Assembly: GCF_007097385.1 (NCBI RefSeq)
Contig: NZ_VJZS01000002.1
Location: 159,164 to 223,163, forward strand
Source: Flavobacterium sp. ZT3R18
GTDB lineage: Bacteria > Bacteroidota > Bacteroidia > Flavobacteriales > Flavobacteriaceae
DNA length: 64,000 nucleotides
Direction of reading: 5' to 3'
In this document: positions 9,059 to 19,201 of the stretch, piece by piece
How positions within the stretch are numbered: the stretch's first letter is position 1
How the letters are laid out: every line of letters starts with the position of its first letter
Notes under the pieces: model-generated
What the model was told of the DNA's origin: nothing
Databases searched by the model: none
What the model saw: only the letters and a program-made list of their open reading frames with translations
Program-made: the position numbers and the translations under genes

Positions 9059-9066
9059 CAAATATA
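9059..9066 (-). promoter_or_regulatory. -7 promoter element for the threonine dehydrogenase gene
   Basis: On the minus strand the sequence reads TATATTTG, an exact TAnnTTTG match, 18 bases before the ATG at 9040. No good TTG element is seen at the right distance. Confidence 0.5.
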
Positions 9067-9184
9067 ACGATTTCATAAATAGTTAGATAAATTTAGCCAC
9101 CGGTTTGTTAATATCAAAAAAAAACAGCCGTTATTGTTGTTAGTCCATAGTTTTCCTAAACGTGATATAGTTGAAAATTGAAAT

Positions 9185-9847
9185 TTATTGAAATTTATAC
9201 CCCATGGTGACAAAAAAACTTTGATTGTAAATCTTCCATTGCTCTTCTTGTGTATTTGCATTTTCAATCAGGGGCACAAATCCACGAATACAGCGCGCTC
9301 CAAAATTAAGTCCGTTTGGTAATTCATAATTTAAACCCATTACAATTCCAGCATCCATTTTCTGGCTATAACCACCGGAAGATTCACTAGAGCCAAAAAA
9401 AGTTTTATCAGTATATAGGTTTCCATCATCATCTTTGCGCTGAATGGAGGCATTTAACAAAATGCCTAAATAGGGACCTGCATAGAGCTGAAATCCTTTG
9501 TAATAAAAAGTTGGACTAGCGGGAAATAGATCAAGATATTGACGCCTAAGGCTACTGGTAAAAATAGGGTTAATAGCATCATTCATCTCTACTGTAGTCA
9601 ATCGTCTGCTGTAAAAAAGTTCATGTTTTAGTCCAAAATGCTTGGTTGTTTTGTTGTCGAGAGTGATGCCGATTACAGCACTGATTGACCCTTTTGATGC
9701 ACCCCCAGTTGATAAACTGTCGATGTCACTGCCTCTGAGTGTCGACCAGTTCATACCGCCACTAATGCCAAAAGTGATCTTTTCCTGTTGTGCACTGGCT
9801 GTTATTGACAAAAATAACATCAGTGCTATTGTAAGTATTGTTTTCAT
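9185..9847 (-). CDS. Outer-membrane beta-barrel protein at the end of the efflux operon
   Basis: A 220-residue exported protein. The signal peptide MKTILTIALMLFLSITASAQ is followed by alternating beta-strand sequence: FGISGGMNWS, FQLYAGPYLGILL, GLNFGARCIRGF and a terminal FFVTMGYKFQ ending in an aromatic-rich strand. This is the pattern of small PorT/OmpX-like barrels. It begins 12 bases after the stop of the TolC-like gene and is therefore cotranscribed with the RND pump. A role in the pump is inferred from position only. A structural or sensing role in the outer membrane is equally possible. Confidence 0.8.
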   Translation of the reverse strand: MKTILTIALMLFLSITASAQQEKITFGISGGMNWSTLRGSDIDSLSTGGASKGSISAVIGITLDNKTTKHFGLKHELFYSRRLTTVEMNDAINPIFTSSLRRQYLDLFPASPTFYYKGFQLYAGPYLGILLNASIQRKDDDGNLYTDKTFFGSSESSGGYSQKMDAGIVMGLNYELPNGLNFGARCIRGFVPLIENANTQEEQWKIYNQSFFVTMGYKFQ

Positions 9848-9859
9848 TGTTTCTTTATT

Positions 9860-11152
9860 TTAAAAATTAATATCCCAAATGCCAGCTGTTTTTTCCAATT
9901 CTACTAAGGCTGCTGCGTAGTTGTATAACGTTTCATAATAATTGAGCTGTGTTTCGTTATAGGTTTGTTGTGCACTCAATACTTCCAGCAGCGAAGTTTC
10001 TCCTCGCTTGTAACTATAAATCTTACCGTCTAATACTCCTTTTGCATCAGCAAGTAAACCAGTATTAAATTGGCGAACCTGTTTTTGTGCCGTGTGGTAA
10101 GCAAACCAGGCTTGCCTAACTTCAACCTGAATTTGTAACTCCGTTTGTTTGTATAGCACATTGGCTTGTTGCAAGCCATATTCTGCGGCTTTTAATTCGC
10201 CTCTGTTGTTGTTGGAAAATAGTAGTGGAATGGTTATTCCTGCCGAAACTGCGGTTGAAGAGGGCGTTGGTGCAACAGCATTACTTACAACAGCAGCGCC
10301 TTCTACTCCCAAACTGAATCCCAGGTCGAAAACCCGATTCGCTTGGGTTAATTTTAAAGCATCTTGGGATACCGTTTTATTCTTGAGCGCAGCCAACAAA
10401 TCGGCTCTGTTGTTTTGGGCGGAAGTAATCAGTTGGTTTAAATCGAACACACGATCCATTTTTGCTAAATCTCCAGAAGGCAGCAACAAGGCGTCTGCTT
10501 TTTGCTCCCCCACTAGCGTCCCTAATTGCAAAAGGGCGGTCTTCCAATCGGCTTCGCTTTGATAAACTTCATTCAGCATGGCATTGGCTTCTAGTCTGCT
10601 TTGGCGGGCATCAATTTCGGAGATACTTCCTAACTTGAAACGAATGCTGTCCGAGACGGCTATATTTTTTAGAATCGTATAAGAGCTGAGCTGTACTGCA
10701 AAAAGCTCTTTTTGTTTCAAACCCGTGAGGTAATTCAAAGTAGCTTCGGCACGTAGGTTGCGGAAGTAGTCTTCAAGTAAGGCCTTGGTGAGTTCGTTGG
10801 TGCTTTTTGCCAAGTTGATGCGTGCTTTTCGCTTTCCTCCCAATTCTAATGACCAGCTTAATTCACCAGAAAAACCATAACCCATCTGCATTCTTCGTTG
10901 TCCAGTATCACTTGCTCCGATGGTTAGTTCTGGATCTGGGAAAACTTTGGCCGCTTCTACATTGGCGTCTGCAATATTCATGTTGAATTTTTCGGCAGCA
11001 TAGCCTAAATTGTTCTTACTGACTAAGGTTAGAAAATCCGAATAATTTATTATTGTTCTTGTAAATGTGGTGTCAATTTGAGCATTTGCCACTCCCGGAA
11101 TACCGATCAGTAAAACAAATGGCACCCATTTATATTTTATATTTTTAATCAT
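9860..11152 (-). CDS. TolC-family outer-membrane efflux channel
   Basis: A 430-residue protein with signal peptide MIKNIKYKWVPFVLLIGIPG followed by VANAQ. It has the long helical repeats of outer-membrane factors: LEANAMLNEVYQSEADWKTAL in the first half, and QQANVLYKQTELQIQVEVRQ and SYKRGETSLLEVLSAQQTYN in the second. The last of these, a Gly-x-x-Ser-Leu-Leu-Glu segment, is typical of CzcC/CusC-type channels. It lies 60 bases after the RND pump gene and would provide the exit duct of a tripartite CzcCBA-like system. Length and motifs argue against a porin. Confidence 0.9.
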   Translation of the reverse strand: MIKNIKYKWVPFVLLIGIPGVANAQIDTTFTRTIINYSDFLTLVSKNNLGYAAEKFNMNIADANVEAAKVFPDPELTIGASDTGQRRMQMGYGFSGELSWSLELGGKRKARINLAKSTNELTKALLEDYFRNLRAEATLNYLTGLKQKELFAVQLSSYTILKNIAVSDSIRFKLGSISEIDARQSRLEANAMLNEVYQSEADWKTALLQLGTLVGEQKADALLLPSGDLAKMDRVFDLNQLITSAQNNRADLLAALKNKTVSQDALKLTQANRVFDLGFSLGVEGAAVVSNAVAPTPSSTAVSAGITIPLLFSNNNRGELKAAEYGLQQANVLYKQTELQIQVEVRQAWFAYHTAQKQVRQFNTGLLADAKGVLDGKIYSYKRGETSLLEVLSAQQTYNETQLNYYETLYNYAAALVELEKTAGIWDINF

Positions 11153-11212
11153 AGTATTGAATTGTTTATTTGGTTATTTGTTTATTCTGTTAATCGTTAA
11201 ATAAATCAACGC

Positions 11213-14200
11213 TTAAACGTTTTCTAACTCCTCCTCCTCTTGCTCAAATTTTTTCTCAATCAGATAATAAAGAGAAGGCAAAACAAATAAGGTAAGAACG
11301 GTAGAGAACAGTAAACCATAAACGATTACCGTTGCCAGTGGCCTTTGTACATCGCTGCCTATACCAGTGGTTAAGGAAGCAGGAAGCAATCCCAAAACAG
11401 CAACTGTTGCGGTCATCAATACGGGACGGAAGCGTTGTTTGGCACCGTTCGTTACGGCATCAAGCAAGGCCATTCCTTTGTTGCGAAGTTGATTGATGTG
11501 TGAAATCATAATTACGCCATTCTGTATCGCCACACCAAACAAGGCAATAAAGCCCACCGCAGAGGAGACATTGAGTGTCATTCCACGAACATTTAGGGCT
11601 AACATTCCTCCAAACAAGGCCAAAGGAACGATGCTCATCAGCAGTCCTGCCTGACGGAATTTGCCAAACGCACCGTACAATAAGACAAACATAAGGGCTA
11701 AAGCCAAAGGGACGATTACGGCAAGATGCCCATAAGCGCGTTCTTGATTTTCAAATTGTCCTCCCCATTTTATTTTAAATTGTTCATGGTCGTATTTTAC
11801 TTTTTCTTCAATTTCAGATTGAGCTTCGGCTAGGAACGAACTCAAATCACTCCCTCTCAAGTTCAAACGAACGGTTAAATGTCGTTGATTCATCTCTCGA
11901 GAAATAGTACTTTCTCCTGTATTGAGTTTGATGTTGCAAACTTGGGACAAAGGAATCTTGCTCCCTTCGGAATTGGTCAACATTAAATTTGCTATTTTCT
12001 CAGGACTATTGCGACTTTCTTCGTCATAACGCGTCATAATATCATAGACTTTATTGCCTACAAAAATTTGCGAAACCGCTTTTCCTCCCAGGGCAACTTC
12101 TATCAATTCCGATACATCATCTACATTCAAGCCATACTGGGCAATCTTTTGGCGATCCGCAATAACTTGTATTTGCGGCAAAGGCGGTTCTTGGTCTATA
12201 GCCAAATCAACGGCTCCCTTTACACCTTGCAATGTTTTGATGACATCCTCTGCAATTCGGCGGGTTTCTTTATAATCTTCGCCATATATTTTTACCACCA
12301 ATTCGCTGTGTGCTCCCGAAATTTTATCCATAACCCCATCAATCATGGGTTGCGAAAAACCAACATTATATCCTGGCATAGTGGCGTATTCTGCGGCAAG
12401 TTCTTTAATTAAATCGGCTTTGGTTCTTCCTGATTTCCACTCGCTGTAGGGTTTTAGACCAATACTGCATTCGTAGTGCGAAGGGGTCCACGCATCTGTT
12501 CCGTCATCATTACGTCCGGCTTGCACCATCATATAGGTTACCTCGTCGTGTTTTAGTGTACGATGACGAAGGGTGTCGCTCATCTCTTTCGATTTTTCTA
12601 AAGTGATACCCGGCGGTAATGAAACTTGTAACCAAATAGACCCTTCGTCTAATGGAGGCAAGAAATCTTTTCCTACCGTTGCGGTAAGAATACAAGCAAG
12701 AGACAATACCGCAATTAATGGCACAAACACTTTTTTGGGAGCTTGCATTATTTTTTGAATGCGACTGTGGTACGCATTAGTTAGTTTATCGAGCCACTTG
12801 TTGTGATACATTTTTTGTGGCTTGCGATAAATGAAATAGGCTAGTCCCGGTATAAGAAATAAGGCAACTAGTAAGGCACCAAAAAGAGCGTAGCCAACGG
12901 TAAATGCCATGGGTGTGAATAATTTTTTCTCCACACGTTCAAACGCAAATAGCGGCAAGTAAGCAGTAATAAGAATCAAGGTGGCAAAAAATATTGGACG
13001 AGCCACTCCTTTTACCCTTTCGGCAATACTTTTCTCGGTTAGTTCTTGGTCTTCGTTATCTTCTCGTTTCTTCAAAACGGTCTCCATCATTACAATAGCA
13101 CCATCTACAATAATTCCAAAATCGATTGCCCCTAGGGAAAGCAGATTTGCCGGAATATTGGTCAATTTCATTAATATAAAAGCAATCAATAATGAGATTG
13201 GAATCGTAATTGCCACTAATAAAGCCCCTCTCCAACTACCCAGAAAAACAATTAGCACAATAATTACCAAAGCCATTCCCTCAAGTAAAGTGTGAGAAAC
13301 GGTGGTAAGGGTAGTGTTTACAAGATCAGTTCGGTCTAAGAAAGTATGGATTTTTACTCCCTTTGGAAGCACGTTTTCGTTCAAATCTACAACGGCCTCA
13401 TTCACGCCTTTTAGGACAACCGATGGATTTTCCTGTTTTAGCAAAAGCACAATGCCTTGAATATTATCGGAATAGTCAGCCCCACGTTTGTCAGAATACC
13501 CAAGTGCCCCTTTGCGTTCTAGGTTTCCATATTTTAGTTTCCCAATATCATTGAGATAAATGGGAACGCCATTTACCGATTTCACGACAATTCGCCCTAT
13601 ATCATCCAGATTTTTTGCCAAACCGATTCCACGCACCACGTAGGATTGGTCGCCACGATCCACCATGCTACCGCCCACATTGGCATTGTTTTTTTCGATA
13701 GCTTCGGTTACTTCGCTTAGCGATAAATTGTATTGCTCTATTTTTCGGGGATCAAGCTCTACTTGATATTGCGTTGTGATACCCCCAAAATTGGTGATGT
13801 CTGCCACACCCGCTACTTGCTTGATACGGGGAATAATTATGTATTCTTGTAGCTCGCTTAGTTGTCGCAAATCATGGTTTTTGCTTTCAATGATGTAGCG
13901 GTAAATTTCACCAGTTGGAGAGGTAAGAGGGTCTAAACCCGGTACGGCACCATAAGGCAATTCGACATCATTTAAGCGTTCTTGAATTCTGGCTCGGGCA
14001 AAGTAATCTTCTACCCCGTCATCAAAAACAATGGTCACCATAGACAAGCCAAAAGTACTTTTGCTTCGCATCACATGCAGACCAGGCAATCCGTTTATGG
14101 CGCGCTCGATGGGAATCGTGATTTGTTGTTCCATTTCTTCGGCGGCCAAACCGGGAACTTGTGTTACCACTTGCGAGGTAACATCTCCAATATCGGGGTA

Positions 14201-14314
14201 AGCTTCAACCGATAGTTGGGTCCAAGAGTAATACCCAAATAAAGAAAGTAGCAAGAATAATGCTAAAATTAACCAGCGTTTAGTAATGGCTGTTCCAAAT
14301 ATATTTTCTTTCAT
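11213..14314 (-). CDS. Heavy-metal efflux RND pump, CzcA type
   Basis: A 1033-residue inner-membrane proton/metal antiporter with the usual 12 transmembrane segments: one at residues 13-31, a group around 335-490, one near 535, and a group around 865-1020. Transmembrane segment 4 carries Asp398, Asp404 and Glu411 in IDFGIIVDGAIVMMET. This is the DFG-xxx-DG-...-E signature of the Czc/Ncc branch (Co, Zn, Cd, Ni), not the CusA copper/silver signature. The C-terminus ends in an acidic Glu run (FEQEEEELENV). It is flanked by its adaptor upstream (45-base gap) and channel downstream (60-base gap). Metal specificity is inferred from the motif only. Confidence 0.92.
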   Translation of the reverse strand: MKENIFGTAITKRWLILALFLLLSLFGYYSWTQLSVEAYPDIGDVTSQVVTQVPGLAAEEMEQQITIPIERAINGLPGLHVMRSKSTFGLSMVTIVFDDGVEDYFARARIQERLNDVELPYGAVPGLDPLTSPTGEIYRYIIESKNHDLRQLSELQEYIIIPRIKQVAGVADITNFGGITTQYQVELDPRKIEQYNLSLSEVTEAIEKNNANVGGSMVDRGDQSYVVRGIGLAKNLDDIGRIVVKSVNGVPIYLNDIGKLKYGNLERKGALGYSDKRGADYSDNIQGIVLLLKQENPSVVLKGVNEAVVDLNENVLPKGVKIHTFLDRTDLVNTTLTTVSHTLLEGMALVIIVLIVFLGSWRGALLVAITIPISLLIAFILMKLTNIPANLLSLGAIDFGIIVDGAIVMMETVLKKREDNEDQELTEKSIAERVKGVARPIFFATLILITAYLPLFAFERVEKKLFTPMAFTVGYALFGALLVALFLIPGLAYFIYRKPQKMYHNKWLDKLTNAYHSRIQKIMQAPKKVFVPLIAVLSLACILTATVGKDFLPPLDEGSIWLQVSLPPGITLEKSKEMSDTLRHRTLKHDEVTYMMVQAGRNDDGTDAWTPSHYECSIGLKPYSEWKSGRTKADLIKELAAEYATMPGYNVGFSQPMIDGVMDKISGAHSELVVKIYGEDYKETRRIAEDVIKTLQGVKGAVDLAIDQEPPLPQIQVIADRQKIAQYGLNVDDVSELIEVALGGKAVSQIFVGNKVYDIMTRYDEESRNSPEKIANLMLTNSEGSKIPLSQVCNIKLNTGESTISREMNQRHLTVRLNLRGSDLSSFLAEAQSEIEEKVKYDHEQFKIKWGGQFENQERAYGHLAVIVPLALALMFVLLYGAFGKFRQAGLLMSIVPLALFGGMLALNVRGMTLNVSSAVGFIALFGVAIQNGVIMISHINQLRNKGMALLDAVTNGAKQRFRPVLMTATVAVLGLLPASLTTGIGSDVQRPLATVIVYGLLFSTVLTLFVLPSLYYLIEKKFEQEEEELENV

Positions 14315-14359
14315 ATGTGTTTTATTTTTTAATTCCGATAATTATCGAGAGATATCTAA

Positions 14360-15517
14360 TTATTTTACTTCAAGGAGATAGAAAGCACCTTCACTTATGA
14401 TGGTTTCGTCTGATTTTAGTCCGGATAATATGGCTATTTTTCCATTGTCTGAAATTCCAGTTTCCACGGTACGTCTTATGTATTTTCCTTTTGCGATTTG
14501 AACGAATACGAAACTTTGGTCGTTAAACTGCAACACCGCTTTGGCTGGGACGAACAAAGTGCTTTGAGGCGTATCAATAAAGTTTACGGTTACATACATG
14601 CCGGGTTTAAGTGTATTGTCATTATTTTGGCACTCGATTAAAACCTGTACACTTCGGGTGGCTTCGTCAACGCTTTCTTCAACATGATACACCTTGCCTG
14701 TTATTTTTCTGTCGGGATAAGCCGCTATCTGGATTGTTGCAGCATCTAATTCATGTATAAACCGAATGTCTTTTTCCTTTACCTGTCCCACGACCCAAAC
14801 TTTTTTTAGGTTGGCAACTTTTGCTCGGGGGGCATCTTCGGTATTTATATACTGTCCCATGACCACTTCGTTGTGTACCACTTCGCCTGGAATGGGAGAG
14901 GTAATGACCAGCGGTTGTCCAAAGGCTAACGTATTGGCATTTACCCCGAATATTTTTAAGCTGACGATGGCATTTTGATATTCTTTTTCATTTATTTCAA
15001 AATTGGTTTGCGCCTCTTCTAGATCCTTTTGTGCGCCCACACCATTGGCACTTAAATCCTTTTGGCGTTTCAACGAAAGTTGGGCTATTTGAAATCCTGA
15101 CTTTGCCTGAAAAAAATTCTTCTGTGCATCGACGAAATCTGGGGAAACAATTTCAAAAAGCGGTGTTCCTGCTTGTGCTTTCATTCCTAATTTCAAATGT
15201 ACTTTGGTTACCCTACCAGAAAACGGTGGGGCTATTTCGGCATAATAATTCGGAATCGCTTTTACGGTACCCGCTGTTATTAGATTCAAACGGTAAGGCT
15301 CTTCTTTGACCGTTTCCATTTTTAGTTTGGGCGCAATCGATGATTGGGCAGGAACTACAATGGTGTCTCCCTTCAAAGAAAAATTTTCTTCTTCTTTGGT
15401 TTCGGCTGTAGTACCGCAAGCAGTAAGAACGGTTGCCGTAATTAGAGCCAATAAGAGGTTTCGATTTTGAACTTTCGCTATTTGAAACCCGCAATTTTTT
15501 GTTTTGTTTAGTATCAT
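14360..15517 (-). CDS. RND efflux periplasmic adaptor lipoprotein (CzcB/CusB type)
   Basis: A 385-residue membrane-fusion protein. The N-terminus ends in VLTAC-G, a lipobox at about residue 34, so it is anchored in a membrane by lipid; the leader before it is unusually long. The body shows the lipoyl/barrel-sandwich halves (APPFSGRVTKVHLKLGMKAQ and ITSPIPGEVVHNEV) around a helical hairpin (residues about 125-185), then a beta-barrel segment and VFVPAKAVLQFNDQSFVFV near the end. It starts 19 bases after the stop of mgtA, which places the efflux genes in the same transcription unit as the magnesium transporters. Confidence 0.9.
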   Translation of the reverse strand: MILNKTKNCGFQIAKVQNRNLLLALITATVLTACGTTAETKEEENFSLKGDTIVVPAQSSIAPKLKMETVKEEPYRLNLITAGTVKAIPNYYAEIAPPFSGRVTKVHLKLGMKAQAGTPLFEIVSPDFVDAQKNFFQAKSGFQIAQLSLKRQKDLSANGVGAQKDLEEAQTNFEINEKEYQNAIVSLKIFGVNANTLAFGQPLVITSPIPGEVVHNEVVMGQYINTEDAPRAKVANLKKVWVVGQVKEKDIRFIHELDAATIQIAAYPDRKITGKVYHVEESVDEATRSVQVLIECQNNDNTLKPGMYVTVNFIDTPQSTLFVPAKAVLQFNDQSFVFVQIAKGKYIRRTVETGISDNGKIAILSGLKSDETIISEGAFYLLEVK

Positions 15518-15536
15518 ATTGTATTCTTCTTTAGTG

Positions 15537-18239
15537 TTATAACCACTCGTTAAATTTTTTTATAAACCACGTTTTTACCCATTGCGTTAGCAAACAATAG
15601 CTGGTGAGTATTCCAAACAGCCAAGGGAAATAACTCAACGGAAGTGGTTGCATTTTTAATATTGGCGCTAATGGCGAAAACGGAATAGCGATACCAATAA
15701 ACATAATTATGGATGTTAATGCTACCACAGGAGTTGTTGCCCAACTTTGTAGAAACGGAATTTTTTTGGTGCGTATCATGTGTATAATTAATGTTTGAGA
15801 CAACAAACCTTCTATAAACCAACCGCTTTGAAAAAAGGATTGCAGTTCTGGAGTATTGGCTTTGAAGAAAAAAAACATCACGGCAAAAGTTGCAAAGTCA
15901 AAAATGGAACCGATGGGTCCGATAAAAAACATGAATCTTTGGATACTTGAAGGATCCCATTTTTTTGGTGTTTCTAAGAAATCCTCATCCATTTTGTCCC
16001 AAGGGATGGTTGTTTGTGATATATCATACAACAAGTTTTGAGCTAACAACTGAACGGGAAGCATCGGTAAAAAGGGCAGAAAAGCACTTGCTCCAAGCAT
16101 GCTAAACATATTTCCGAAATTGCTGCTAGCCGTCATTTTTATGTATTTGATGATGTTACCAAAAGTTCTGCGGCCATAAATGACCCCTTTGCGTAACACC
16201 ATTAAATCCTTTTCTAACAGAATAATGTCGGCACTTTCTTTGGCAATATCTACGGCGGTATCTACGCTAATACCTACATCTGCTTCCTTAAGTGCGGCGG
16301 CATCATTGATCCCATCTCCCATAAACCCTACGGTATGCCCTTTGGCTCTTAATATTCTGACAACCCTTACTTTTTGTAATGGACTTAGTTTGGCAAAAAT
16401 CGAAATGGTATCAATGCGTTGGGTAAGTTCGGCATCGGTCATCATTTCCAACTCGGCACCCAGCACAATATTTTGTACTGGAATTCCAATATCATTACAG
16501 ATTTTTTTGGTAACGATTTCATTGTCGCCAGTAAGCACTTTTAAGGTCACCCCTAATTTGTGAAGTGCCGCAATACTGGGTTCTGCCGATGGTTTTGCGG
16601 GATCCAGAAAACCAATAAAGCCAGTCAGTGTAAGCTTGTTTTCGTCTTCTACTGAATAAGTCAACGGACGTGTTCCGTCAAATTCCCTAATGGCAACTAA
16701 CAGGACTCTTAATCCTTCCTCATTCATTTTCTTTGAGGTTTGCAAAACGGTATTTCGCATTTTCTGATCCATCGGAATTACTTTGTCATTTTCGAGATGG
16801 AGTTGCTTGTCTTCGCCAGGATCAAAACTATGGGAACACAAATCCAACATTTCTTCGACTGCTCCTTTGCAAATCAACAGATGATTTCCGTTTTGCATTT
16901 TAAGGATAACCGACATGCGTCTGCGTTGAAAATCAAAAGGTATCTCATCCACTTTCATAAAGGATTCCTCCACTTTCAAATAATCGTGAAGTTCGGCATG
17001 TTCTAAAACGGCTTTATCCAGTATGTTTTTTAGTCCCGTTTGATGAAAACTGTTGAGGTAGGCCCACTTTAAGACTTCATCATCTTCGACACCAAAAACA
17101 TTTAGGTGTTTTTCCAGTACTATTTTATCGAGTGTCAATGTTCCGGTTTTATCGGTACAGAGAATATCCATAGCACCAATATTTTGGATGGCGTTCAATC
17201 GTTTTACAATTACCTTGTGTTTACTCATGTTCAGTGCGCCTTTGGCAAGATTGGCGGTAACAATCATAGGCAACATTTCGGGCGTTAGACCTACGGCAAC
17301 GGCAATTGCAAATAGAAGGGCCTGCATCCAGTCGCCTTTTACAAAACCATTTATTAGGAAAATTACGGGAACCATCACCAACATAAAACGGATGAGCAAG
17401 TAACTCACTTTGTTCACCCCTATATCAAAAGCCGTTTCGGGTCTGTTTCCTAAAATGGTTTTGCTAATGCTCCCAAAATAAGTCTGGCTTCCAGTGGCAA
17501 CGACTATGGCGGTTGCTGTACCACTCACCACATTGGTCCCCATAAAACAAAGGTTGTTGAGTTCTATGGGTTGTTTTTTGTCGGCATCACGAATGGGAAG
17601 AAAAGTTTTTTCAATAGGCAATGCTTCTCCTGTAAGCATCGACTCGCTAACGAATAAATCTTTGCTTTGCATAATACGGCAATCCGCAGGAATCATGTCA
17701 CCAGCCGAGAGAAAGATAATGTCGCCAGGAACTAATTCGGTCATGGCAATCTCTCTTTTGCCCATAAATTTTCTTAAAACGGTAGCCGTGGTTTTCACCA
17801 TTCCTTTTAAGTTTTCAGCGGCTTTATTGCTGCGGTATTCTTGAAAAAATCGTAACAACGCACTAAATAAAACCATCATGGCAACGACGATTACGGTTTT
17901 GAAGTCTTCTTCTCCCAGAGGTACCATCCATATATCAATGATAAAGGAGATTATAGCAATGATAAGCAATATGAAAATAAACGGATTTACGAATGCTTTC
18001 AATAATTGGCTTATCCAAGAGGGCGCTTTGTCGTGCTGTACTTCATTTAATCCAAATTCTCTAATTCGTTCTTCAGAGGCAGGTTTTGTAAGCCCTTTTT
18101 CTGAGCTTTCCAGCATAGCATATACAAAATCGTCGTTGCTTCGAGAAGCAGTACGCAGTTTTGTAATAGCCCCTAAATTCATTCCGTTGCTACTGGCTAA
18201 GGAATAAAAAGGTTGTTTCATTTTATCTTTTACACTCAT
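15537..18239 (-). CDS. mgtA: Magnesium-translocating P-type ATPase (P-IIIB)
   Basis: A 900-residue ion-pumping ATPase that would import Mg2+ across the inner membrane. The phosphorylated residue is Asp363 in CTDKTGTLTLDK. The actuator TGEALPIEK lies before it, and the hinge MGDGINDAAALKEADVGISVD lies after it. The length and the C-terminal half with six further membrane segments match MgtA/MgtB. It follows mgtC by 46 bases and precedes the efflux adaptor by 19 bases. MgtA sits next to MgtC in the Salmonella-type mgtCB operon as well, so the pairing supports the magnesium assignment. In enterobacteria such genes are controlled by leader peptides; see the leader ORF at 19250-19285. Confidence 0.93.
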   Translation of the reverse strand: MSVKDKMKQPFYSLASSNGMNLGAITKLRTASRSNDDFVYAMLESSEKGLTKPASEERIREFGLNEVQHDKAPSWISQLLKAFVNPFIFILLIIAIISFIIDIWMVPLGEEDFKTVIVVAMMVLFSALLRFFQEYRSNKAAENLKGMVKTTATVLRKFMGKREIAMTELVPGDIIFLSAGDMIPADCRIMQSKDLFVSESMLTGEALPIEKTFLPIRDADKKQPIELNNLCFMGTNVVSGTATAIVVATGSQTYFGSISKTILGNRPETAFDIGVNKVSYLLIRFMLVMVPVIFLINGFVKGDWMQALLFAIAVAVGLTPEMLPMIVTANLAKGALNMSKHKVIVKRLNAIQNIGAMDILCTDKTGTLTLDKIVLEKHLNVFGVEDDEVLKWAYLNSFHQTGLKNILDKAVLEHAELHDYLKVEESFMKVDEIPFDFQRRRMSVILKMQNGNHLLICKGAVEEMLDLCSHSFDPGEDKQLHLENDKVIPMDQKMRNTVLQTSKKMNEEGLRVLLVAIREFDGTRPLTYSVEDENKLTLTGFIGFLDPAKPSAEPSIAALHKLGVTLKVLTGDNEIVTKKICNDIGIPVQNIVLGAELEMMTDAELTQRIDTISIFAKLSPLQKVRVVRILRAKGHTVGFMGDGINDAAALKEADVGISVDTAVDIAKESADIILLEKDLMVLRKGVIYGRRTFGNIIKYIKMTASSNFGNMFSMLGASAFLPFLPMLPVQLLAQNLLYDISQTTIPWDKMDEDFLETPKKWDPSSIQRFMFFIGPIGSIFDFATFAVMFFFFKANTPELQSFFQSGWFIEGLLSQTLIIHMIRTKKIPFLQSWATTPVVALTSIIMFIGIAIPFSPLAPILKMQPLPLSYFPWLFGILTSYCLLTQWVKTWFIKKFNEWL

Positions 18240-18285
18240 CTTTTATAATTTTAAATAATAATTGGACTGTTTTTAATATGTTGAT

Positions 18286-18999
18286 TTATAGATCTGTTTG
18301 GGTTCCAATAATTTCCCAACTCACTTTTATTACTTTTTCTTCAATGGTTAATCGGCTAGCCATTTTTTCTATTAAATTATCTTGTGCCGAAACAGCTTTT
18401 ATTTCGGCTGTTATGATTGCAATAGAAGGATCTTCATTATCATCACTTGTTAATGATTTTAATAATAAGGTATCGTGCAACCCTAAATTTTGCATGAGCA
18501 TCACCCGAAGATGATTCTCAACTTCTGTTTTACAGTTTATGGTAATCAAATAATCCGTAGCGGCATTTGTGGATTTTATGGGTTGTAATTGGTTTAATTT
18601 CAAACCAACTGGGCGAAGCAATAAATGGGTAAGCATTATTGCGACACTAACGATTGTCGCTTCCGCAAATAAACCAACACCTGCTAGTGAACCCACTGCT
18701 GCCGAACACCAAATGGTTGCCGCCGTGTTCAGCCCTTGCACACTTAAACCGTCTTTCATAATCACTCCAGCACCCAGAAAACCAATTCCTGTGATAATTT
18801 GAGCGGCAATTCGACTTGGATCTCCTCCATTACCCGTTAGCGAAACGGAGAGCAGGATAAAAGCGGCAGCGCCTAATGAAACCAATGTGTTGGTACGGAG
18901 TCCAGCGCTTTTTTGGTGCCATTGCCGTTCAATGCCTATAGTGGCTCCCAGTAGTAAGGCTGTCGAAAGACGAACCGTGAATTCATAGGTTGTAATCAT
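18286..18999 (-). CDS. mgtC: MgtC/SapB family inner-membrane protein
   Basis: A 237-residue protein starting at the ATG at 18999 (MITTYEFTVRLSTALLLG). The frame stays open to 19029, but the internal ATG fits the conserved N-terminus. The MgtC membrane domain is plain: GATIGIERQWHQKSAGLRTN, the Asp-containing GNGGDPSRIAAQIITGIGFLG and GVIMKDG, followed by a cytoplasmic ACT-like domain of about 85 residues. MgtC proteins tune ATP synthase activity and survival at low Mg2+. Its start codon overlaps the end of an upstream 68-codon ORF by 17 bases, which suggests translational coupling. First recognised transporter-related gene of the block. Confidence 0.92.
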   Translation of the reverse strand: MITTYEFTVRLSTALLLGATIGIERQWHQKSAGLRTNTLVSLGAAAFILLSVSLTGNGGDPSRIAAQIITGIGFLGAGVIMKDGLSVQGLNTAATIWCSAAVGSLAGVGLFAEATIVSVAIMLTHLLLRPVGLKLNQLQPIKSTNAATDYLITINCKTEVENHLRVMLMQNLGLHDTLLLKSLTSDDNEDPSIAIITAEIKAVSAQDNLIEKMASRLTIEEKVIKVSWEIIGTQTDL

Positions 19000-19189
19000 A
19001 GAGAAAGTCTCTTGTTTTAGAATTAGCACTACTCAAATAGTCGAAAATATTCGAAACCCATTTTAGTTTAGGGATAACCGTTTCTTTTTTTAAGAAGGCG
19101 ACTGTCGGGCTTGCTTCGATTCCGAGCGGATAGTTGTAACTCTCATCAAGAAGGCGAATTGTTTTATTTTTTGAAGGTGTTTTTAACAT
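18983..19189 (-). CDS. 68-codon ORF overlapping the mgtC start
   Basis: MLKTPSKNKTIRLL... through ...KTRDFLYDYNL, 68 residues, basic N-terminus, no membrane segment, no family recognised. It ends with TGA at 18983-18985, inside mgtC, so ribosomes finishing it would arrive at the mgtC ATG at 18999. It lies between the proline-rich leader ORF (19250-19285) and mgtC. It may be a real small protein, a leader ORF in the style of mgtM/mgtP of Salmonella, or chance. Conservation in related genomes would decide. Confidence 0.4.
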   Translation of the reverse strand: MLKTPSKNKTIRLLDESYNYPLGIEASPTVAFLKKETVIPKLKWVSNIFDYLSSANSKTRDFLYDYNL

Positions 19190-19201
19190 GATTTTTGTCT
19201 T

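Noticed and set aside
10149-10562. 137-codon plus-strand frame opposite the TolC-like gene
   Set aside because: It lies fully inside a gene with clear family motifs; composition follows the antisense codon pattern.
11213-14314. Copper/silver (CusA) assignment for the RND pump
   Set aside because: Transmembrane segment 4 has the DFG-DG-E signature of the Czc branch rather than the CusA form.
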